A stretch of DNA of 20,623 nucleotides. Origin: CANLWN01 sp039815505. Its GTDB lineage: Bacteria > Bacteroidota > Bacteroidia > Flavobacteriales > Flavobacteriaceae. This document shows, piece by piece, positions 16,299-20,623 of this stretch. The translations under genes and the position numbers were made by a program. Where the stretch lies: positions 1-20,623 of the forward strand of contig JBCBZE010000023.1 of NCBI GenBank assembly GCA_039815505.1. The letters are read 5' to 3'. The notes below the pieces were generated by a model. It had not been told where the DNA came from and searched no databases. It was given only the letters and a program-made list of their open reading frames with translations. Every line of letters starts with the position of its first letter. The first letter of the stretch is position 1.

Positions 16299-16350
16299 CA
16301 TACCAAACTTCATGAAACGCAAGTATTATATACTTGCGTTTTTTGGTATG
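16299..16350 (+). terminator. Rho-independent terminator of the YbhB-like gene
   Basis: AACGCAAGTAT-TAT-ATACTTGCGTT (16316-16340) forms a perfect 11-bp stem with a 3-nt loop, followed by TTTT. An outer arm CATACCAAA (16299-16307) pairs with TTTGGTATG (16342-16350), so the whole structure can extend to a longer two-part hairpin. Confidence 0.88.
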
Positions 16351-16453
16351 AACCAGAACTAAAAAGAACCTTGTGCAAAAATGGTTTTAAGCAGTGGAAA
16401 ACTGTAACATTCATTCTTTTTTTTTGTCTTTGAAGTGAGATGAAAACCGCCAT

Positions 16454-17485
16454 ATGAAAAACATACCGCTACTTTTAATAATATTCAGTACACTTCTTGG
16501 CTGTAACCAACGAGAAGAAAAAACAGTTAGCATAGGCCAAAAATCAATTACGTTTGTAGATGAAACAAGAGATAGGCCATTACCAACGGAAATATGGTAT
16601 CCCACTTTGGATTCTTCCCTCAAAAAAAAGCCAAGAACAAATAGAAAGGAACTTTTCAAGACCATAGAAACCATTCCAAATGCGACAATTGCCAATGAGA
16701 AATTTCCACTACTATTGGTCTCCCATGGAACAGGGGGCAATAGGTTTTCCTTAACATGGTTTATCGAAAGAATGGTAAAGGAAGGTTACATGGTGGTTTC
16801 ACTTGATCACTATGGAAATTCCACTTTCAATAAAATACCAAGGGAATTTGTAAAGTGGTGGGAAAGGGCCATTGATATTCAATTTGTCCTTACCAGCATT
16901 CTAAACGATACTGAAATAGGTTCAAAAATAGATACTACAAGAATCGGCGGTGTTGGTTTTTCCTTGGGCGGTTATACCCATATTGCATTGGCCGGTGGTT
17001 ATGTAGATAGGACCATAGGGGAAAAAGAAGAGGATAGGGAACTACCTCCCGAATTTCCAAAAACCGATGAGATTATAGATTTTGAGAATGACAGTCTCAT
17101 AGTTTCATCTTATAATACCTATGGAAAACATGTAAAAGATAATAGGATAAAGTCATTTTTTGTAATGGCCCCAGCCATCGGATTTGGATTTCGTTCCAAG
17201 GAACAAACCAAAGAAATTACTTCCCCGGTCTTTATTGTGGCCGGTAGAGGCGACGCAAACACACCCATACAAAAGAATGCCGAAAACTACCATAACTTAA
17301 TAGAAACCAGCAAAATTCATCTTTTCGATGACGATGTGGGTCATTATATATTCTTAAACGAATCTACCGAATTTGGAAAAGAAGTGGCACCGGCCATAAC
17401 GGTTGACAAGCCGTCGGTAAACAGGGCCGATATACATCAAAAAACCTTGGAATTAGCATTGGATTTTTTTAAGCGTACACTATAG
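16454..17485 (+). CDS. Lipoprotein alpha/beta hydrolase (predicted dienelactone-hydrolase/PAF-AH-like)
   Basis: A 343-residue hydrolase with a lipoprotein signal (LLIIFSTLLGC, C17). Elements are a conserved N-terminal VDETRDRPLPTEIWYP block (35-50) and oxyanion motif LLVSHGTGGN (87-96). DHYGNS (118-123) follows. The nucleophile is S170 in GVGFSLGGY, the acid D267 in VAGRGDANTP, and the base H297 in DDVGHYIF. The layout matches the COG4188 predicted dienelactone-hydrolase group, related to platelet-activating-factor acetylhydrolases. The triad is intact. The residues after Cys (NQREE) are less clearly a surface-export signal than in the esterase at 11469-12437. The substrate is unknown. It stands alone between the YbhB terminator and a convergent gene. 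Confidence 0.88.
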   Translation: MKNIPLLLIIFSTLLGCNQREEKTVSIGQKSITFVDETRDRPLPTEIWYPTLDSSLKKKPRTNRKELFKTIETIPNATIANEKFPLLLVSHGTGGNRFSLTWFIERMVKEGYMVVSLDHYGNSTFNKIPREFVKWWERAIDIQFVLTSILNDTEIGSKIDTTRIGGVGFSLGGYTHIALAGGYVDRTIGEKEEDRELPPEFPKTDEIIDFENDSLIVSSYNTYGKHVKDNRIKSFFVMAPAIGFGFRSKEQTKEITSPVFIVAGRGDANTPIQKNAENYHNLIETSKIHLFDDDVGHYIFLNESTEFGKEVAPAITVDKPSVNRADIHQKTLELALDFFKRTL

Positions 17486-17513
17486 AACAATTACCTGGAA
17501 AATTTAAGTCGGT

Positions 17514-17536
17514 AAAAAAGTTTTTTTCAAAACTTT
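17514..17536 (-). terminator. Possible AT-rich terminator of the NTF2-like lipoprotein gene
   Basis: On the minus strand AAAGTTTT-GAAA-AAAACTTT forms an 8-bp stem with a GAAA tetraloop, followed by TTT. It lies 65 bp after the stop of the leftward gene at 17602-18042. The stem is weak (A-T pairs almost throughout). Confidence 0.35.
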
Positions 17537-17601
17537 CATTCGATCATAAAAAGTACCCGCTCACATACGAACCTTGTGTATGGAGATTAAACAAAACCGG
17601 T

Positions 17602-18042
17602 TTATTTTTTTTGTACAGCTATATCGGTAATAATTTTCCAATTATCGGACGCGTCCAGTACCAATAAAAAAGTTAACCATTGACTTCCCTCTTTTCCCTT
17701 AAAATGTGCCATCACCGTGGCCGAATGGTCTATAATAGAGATGTTTTGAAAGCTTACCTCGTAAGGTGTTCCGCCAATTTTCTTACTGGCAATAAGACCT
17801 ACGTAAGCCTCTCTGGGGATAATGGACGTTTTATCGGGAGTGGGGTATCTATTTGCTATGACCCTAAATTCGGAATGGAGAATATGATCATAGGGCGTAG
17901 CATTGTTTTCCGCGCCTGCTTTGGCAAAAGTTTCAATAACAGATTTGATTTTGTCCTCCATGTTCGCTATGTTTTTTTGTGACCTGCACCCCGTTACTAT
18001 GGCAAATAGCATAACCAATAGGGTAAGTGATGTTTTTTTCAT
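17602..18042 (-). CDS. NTF2-like lipoprotein (lumazine-binding-2/SnoaL-like)
   Basis: A 146-residue lipoprotein: signal MKKTSLTLLVMLFAIVTGC with the lipid-carrying C19, then RSQKN. The mature part (about 28-146) has the NTF2-like cone-fold pattern: a first helix pair (KIKSVIETFAKAGAENN), LHSEFRVIANRY, REAYVGLIASKKIGG, then strands ending WLTFLLVLDASDNWKIITDI. This most resembles the family called putative lumazine-binding (PF12893), many members of which are small-molecule binding or of unknown activity. A perfect TGTGA-N6-TCACA site lies 55-70 bp upstream, between this gene and the Crp-like gene, so it is a likely target of that regulator. The N-terminus resembles the lipoprotein starting at 20396. 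Confidence 0.87.
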   Translation of the reverse strand: MKKTSLTLLVMLFAIVTGCRSQKNIANMEDKIKSVIETFAKAGAENNATPYDHILHSEFRVIANRYPTPDKTSIIPREAYVGLIASKKIGGTPYEVSFQNISIIDHSATVMAHFKGKEGSQWLTFLLVLDASDNWKIITDIAVQKK

Positions 18043-18067
18043 TAGAATCCGTTTTATTTAGATGGTA

Positions 18068-18112
18068 TAAAACTAGTTAAGCTGGATATGAAAAAATGTG
18101 ATCGCAATCACA
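18068..18112 (-). promoter_or_regulatory. Predicted Crp-like operator and promoter of the NTF2-like lipoprotein gene
   Basis: TGTGA-TCGCAA-TCACA (18097-18112) is a perfect CRP-type palindrome. On the minus strand it is followed after 21 bp by TAGTTTTA (18068-18075), one mismatch from TAnnTTTG, then 25 bp to the ATG. No TTG lies at -33 spacing, as expected for an activator-dependent promoter. The operator centre would be near -41 if transcription starts about 7 bp after the middle of the -7 box. Confidence 0.7.
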
Positions 18113-18120
18113 AAAACCCC

Positions 18121-18693
18121 TTACTTTCCCCTTATCCTACTTAATGTTTCCCGGGCAAGGCCTAGATAGGAGGCCAGGTTTATCAAGGGAACTTCACGTA
18201 TGAACCCCGGTCTATATTTCTCGATATAACGATACTTCTCTTCCGGTTTCAAAGAAATTAGCATCGAAGAAATTTTAGTACGCTCATTTAGTATATGCTC
18301 TAGTATTTTTCTGCCCAAACGCTCAAAAGCAATTGAATCTTCATACAAGCCGATTAAAGCATCACGCTTAATGAAAAAACACTCGACATTTGTAATCGCA
18401 AATAGATTTTTTGTGGTGGGTGCCTGAGAAACAAGACTATCCAGTTCATTCGCAAAATCGGTCTTTAAAAAGAAGTTCTCATAGATTTTTTTACCATCGT
18501 TCAAGCGGTAAAGCCCCACCGTTCCTGAAAGAACAAAGCAAATCCCCTTATTATACTGTCCCGCTTTTAACAAGTAACCCTTTTTGGGGTATTGTCTAAA
18601 TTCGCAAATATTGATAAACTTATAGAATTCAGCATCATCAAGAACATTGAACCTATTCAATGTATCCCTTAAAATTTGTTCTTGATTATTCAT
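18121..18693 (-). CDS. Crp/Fnr-family transcriptional regulator with CRP-like recognition helix
   Basis: A 190-residue regulator. The N-terminal cyclic-nucleotide-binding fold (about 20-120; KKGYLLKAGQYNKGICFVLSGTVGLYRL) lacks the G-E...R-S residues with which CRP binds cAMP, so the effector is probably something else or none. After the dimerisation helix (123-148) comes a short HTH domain that ends right after the recognition helix LGLARETLSRIRGK. R181, E182 and R186 match E. coli CRP R180, E181 and R185, which read TGTGA. Many Bacteroidota relatives have Pro instead of the first Arg. Two perfect TGTGA-N6-TCACA sites occur nearby, one upstream of the gene pair that includes this gene. Autoregulation is therefore likely. 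Confidence 0.93.
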   Translation of the reverse strand: MNNQEQILRDTLNRFNVLDDAEFYKFINICEFRQYPKKGYLLKAGQYNKGICFVLSGTVGLYRLNDGKKIYENFFLKTDFANELDSLVSQAPTTKNLFAITNVECFFIKRDALIGLYEDSIAFERLGRKILEHILNERTKISSMLISLKPEEKYRYIEKYRPGFIREVPLINLASYLGLARETLSRIRGK

Positions 18694-18736
18694 TCCCTTC
18701 TTTTCGTCCTTGAAGTATTATGCTTAAAATAAATAT

Positions 18737-19132
18737 TTACATCCAGACTTCAACCTTTCTTTTAAAGTTATGGCTATAATTTGTTATATATTGGTTTAAA
18801 TGGCGCTTACCAAAAAACCAATGAAGCATATGCGTTATATTGCTTTTAGCATTCAGGTGGTACATTAGCGACAATCGCACTACGGTGTATTTCAATTTGT
18901 TGATTTCGGATAAGTGAATTAATAGCACTATAGGCCTTACGTTATTGCTTATTAGCATCGGTTTAAAACAAATCCTAAAAATCTCATTGGAATTTTGATA
19001 TCTTTTGTTCTCCACGCTGCCTATATGCCCACATTCGGATATGGCAATTACCAGAGCATTAAAAACTACTTTTAAACCCTTATCGACATGAAATTCGGAA
19101 GTATGGATTTTATGATTTTCCTGCACTTTCAT
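18737..19132 (-). CDS. Orphan 131-residue hypothetical protein, upstream of the Crp-like gene
   Basis: A reading frame with no recognised family. It starts MKVQENHKIHTSEFHVDKG, has a moderately hydrophobic middle (VVFNALVIAISECGH; PIVLLIHLSE) and a basic His/Lys/Asn-rich end (HLNQYITNYSHNFKRKVEVW). No signal peptide or clear transmembrane helix is present. Support for reality is contextual: no competing frame, 43 bp to the Crp-like gene on the same strand, and a TGTGA operator plus TATATTTA box placed 29 bp before its ATG, exactly as in front of the NTF2-like gene. It might instead be a decayed gene or a long leader. Confidence 0.45.
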   Translation of the reverse strand: MKVQENHKIHTSEFHVDKGLKVVFNALVIAISECGHIGSVENKRYQNSNEIFRICFKPMLISNNVRPIVLLIHLSEINKLKYTVVRLSLMYHLNAKSNITHMLHWFFGKRHLNQYITNYSHNFKRKVEVWM

Positions 19133-19424
19133 GTATCGGATTTTACAACAATCATAATGAATAAATATAGGTAATGGAATGCACTATACATGTGACTACA
19201 ATCACAAAATACACCCATGATGTACCTCTTGGATCTGCGCGTACTGAAACCCAATCCTCCATACCCAAGCAATTATGCCTGGAGGCATGGGCTTAAATTC
19301 CCTACTACAATTCATTATCATTTAATACCTTTAGGGCAAAGCGCTTAAATACCGGGGAAAATCCATCAACTTTTTCCGAACACCACTTCTATTTTTAGAC
19401 CGAACCCATATCGTAAACCATGCT
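19133..19424. other. Intergenic region between the Crp operon and the AraC gene
   Basis: Besides the operator/promoter at 19162-19206 it contains an imperfect hairpin, ATGCC-TGGA-GGCAT (19275-19288) with outer arms AAGC/GCTT (19267-19270 and 19291-19294). A 43-codon frame at 19217-19348 shows no supporting features. No exact TAnnTTTG was found for the rightward AraC gene. Confidence 0.45.
19162..19206 (-). promoter_or_regulatory. Second predicted Crp-like operator and promoter (upstream of the Crp gene pair)
   Basis: TGTGA-CTACAA-TCACA (19191-19206) is a second perfect palindrome. On the minus strand it reads TTTTGTGATTG-N3-TCACA, the same as the site at 18097-18112. After exactly 21 bp comes TATATTTA (19162-19169), one mismatch from TAnnTTTG, and then 29 bp to the ATG at 19132. 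Confidence 0.7.
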
Positions 19425-20306
19425 ATGAAAAAGGATATTCCACAAATAGAATTTAAATCCGCATTAAAGGAGCATTTCGATTTTGAAATTATTTCAATTG
19501 AAAAAATCAAGGAAAATAAACTTCAATATCAGCACAACCCGGAATTGCCCCATCAGCTAAAATTTTATAATTTAATTTTCTTTACAAAAGGCAATGGAAA
19601 ACATTTTGTTGATTTTAACTGGTACCCCGTTCAAAAAAACAGCCTGGTTTACCTAACCAAAGAACAGGTCAATGCTTTTGATTTTTCCAAAAATTTAGAG
19701 GGGTTTTGTGTGATTTTTACCGAAAAATATTTTGTAGGCTGTTTTTCTACTTTGCCCGAAAACTTCATATTTAGATTGTTCATCCCACAATTATTCTCGC
19801 CAATAGTGCAAATCCCGGAAGCATCGGACTTTGAGGATTATTTTGGATTACTTAGGAAGGAGTACGGCAAATCCAATGCATTTAACTACAAAACTATCAT
19901 TGAATCACTTTTCGTTGTACTCATATCCAAAGCGGAACACATAAAACAAAACCAGACATTTCATATCAAAAACACAAAAAAGATAAGTCTCTTTCAAAAA
20001 TTCACAACACTTATCGAGAAAAAGCTTTCTGAAAGCAGAAGTGCGGACTTTTATGCAAGGGAATTGGGCATTACCTACAAACACTTGAATACGACCTGCA
20101 AAGAATTACTACACAAAACGGCCAAAAACGTGATTGATGATTTCGTAATTCTTCAGGCAAAGCGAAGCTTGATCAACTCCTCTATAAAAAGTGCGCAATT
20201 AGCCTATAGATTAGGCTTTGAGGATCCTTCAAACTTTACCAAGTACTTTAAAAAAAATACAGGTATTACCCCAAAACAGTTTTTAAAATCCGCAAAAAAC
20301 AAATAA
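19425..20306 (+). CDS. AraC-family transcriptional regulator (cupin-type)
   Basis: A 293-residue regulator. The N-terminal domain (about 1-150) has a cupin-like pattern: LKFYNLIFFTKGNGKHFVDFNWYPVQKNSLVYL, then a beta strand GFCVIFTEKYFVG, common in Bacteroidota AraC proteins. The C-terminal 88 residues are a double HTH: SADFYARELGITYKHLNTTCKELL and SAQLAYRLGFEDPSNFTKYFKKNTGITPKQF, with the family signature. It is followed by its own terminator and, 89 bp on, by a SnoaL-like lipoprotein gene in the same direction, a likely but unproven target. Confidence 0.93.
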   Translation: MKKDIPQIEFKSALKEHFDFEIISIEKIKENKLQYQHNPELPHQLKFYNLIFFTKGNGKHFVDFNWYPVQKNSLVYLTKEQVNAFDFSKNLEGFCVIFTEKYFVGCFSTLPENFIFRLFIPQLFSPIVQIPEASDFEDYFGLLRKEYGKSNAFNYKTIIESLFVVLISKAEHIKQNQTFHIKNTKKISLFQKFTTLIEKKLSESRSADFYARELGITYKHLNTTCKELLHKTAKNVIDDFVILQAKRSLINSSIKSAQLAYRLGFEDPSNFTKYFKKNTGITPKQFLKSAKNK

Positions 20307-20330
20307 TGGTTCGACTTTAACCATTTTTAT
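20305..20330 (+). terminator. Rho-independent terminator of the AraC gene
   Basis: AATGGTT-CGACTTT-AACCATT (20305-20325) forms a 7-bp stem that begins inside the AraC stop codon, followed by TTTTAT. It separates the regulator from the lipoprotein gene downstream. Confidence 0.65.
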
Positions 20331-20395
20331 CTCGTCTTTCATCTTTCTTTAGGTGCTTACGAATTTCATCTTTGTTACCAACAAAATAGCACAAA

Positions 20396-20623
20396 ATGAA
20401 ACAAATAATCATAAGCCTGGTAATTGCTTTAATGGCCACTTCCTGTGGCAGGTCACAAAAAAATTTAAAAACGAAAAACGCAGAAAAAATGGAACCACAA
20501 AAAGAACTCAGTAATAAAGAAAAGGCCTCGGCCCTATTGATAAGTTTAGAGACCGGGGATACATCAACAATAGCCTATATTGATCCAACAAACTATAGGC
20601 AGCATAATCTTTCCGTAGCGGAT
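20396..20623 (+). CDS. SnoaL/NTF2-like lipoprotein, partial (3' end outside window)
   Basis: The first 76 residues are visible. A lipoprotein signal (MKQIIISLVIALMATSC, C17) is followed by GRSQKN and a Lys/Glu-rich linker. The start of an NTF2-like domain follows: KEKASALLISLETGDTSTI, then AYIDPTNYRQHNLSVAD. The Y-I-x-P-x-x-Y-x-Q-H-N-L block is typical of proteins annotated as predicted SnoaL-like aldol-condensation-catalysing enzymes (COG4922), many of unknown function. The RSQKN just after the lipid-carrying Cys is shared with the NTF2-like lipoprotein at 17602-18042. The gene continues beyond the right edge. Confidence 0.85.
   Translation, partial: MKQIIISLVIALMATSCGRSQKNLKTKNAEKMEPQKELSNKEKASALLISLETGDTSTIAYIDPTNYRQHNLSVAD

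Noticed and set aside
16411..16740. A 109-codon minus-strand frame
   Set aside because: It is antisense to the start of the lipoprotein hydrolase gene, and no promoter or family was found.
18737..19200. Possible integron attC or mobile-element remnant suggested by GTTATAT-like strings
   Set aside because: No paired core sites, integrase, inverted repeats or target duplication could be found.
19217..19348. A 43-codon plus-strand frame downstream of the second TGTGA site
   Set aside because: No ribosome-binding site, no recognisable composition, and it overlaps an imperfect hairpin; most likely chance.

Overview
The window looks like chromosomal DNA of a marine-type Flavobacteriaceae (Bacteroidota). 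Supporting signs are the AT-rich sequence, A-rich leaders instead of clear Shine-Dalgarno sites, several exact or near matches to the Bacteroidota -7 promoter element TAnnTTTG, many export signals ending in A-Q, LytS/LytTR two-component pairs, and a lipoprotein with a C-S-D-D-E start. No rRNA, tRNA, transposase, CRISPR array or phage gene was seen. The genus cannot be fixed from this sequence.

Left part (1-9700): an envelope-stress/efflux neighbourhood. A leftward operon encodes a DUF6515-like exported protein, a Spy-like (LTxxQ-type) small periplasmic protein, a LytS-type histidine kinase and the start of its response regulator, which is cut by the window edge. Facing right is a tight five-gene operon: outer-membrane barrel protein, a second Spy-like protein, and a complete RND tripartite pump (adaptor, inner-membrane transporter, TolC-like channel). 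Both arms therefore carry a paralogous Spy-like protein.

Middle (9700-14000): a second leftward operon encodes a predicted surface-exposed lipoprotein esterase, a LytS kinase and a LytTR response regulator, with overlapping stop and start codons. Divergent from it is an exported GH26-like glycoside hydrolase.

Right part (14000-20623): mostly single genes. They are a six-helix membrane protein next to an AraC regulator; an exported YbhB/PEBP protein with a strong terminator; a lipoprotein alpha/beta hydrolase; an NTF2-like lipoprotein; a Crp/Fnr regulator preceded by an orphan 131-codon gene; a second AraC regulator; and the start of a SnoaL-like lipoprotein.

The most distinctive signal is regulatory. 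Two perfect TGTGA-N6-TCACA palindromes lie upstream of the NTF2-like lipoprotein gene and of the orphan-plus-Crp gene pair. Each is exactly 21 bp from a TAnnTTTA box in the same orientation. The encoded Crp-like protein has the same R-E-T-x-x-R recognition helix that lets E. coli CRP read TGTGA. This predicts a small autoregulated activator circuit.
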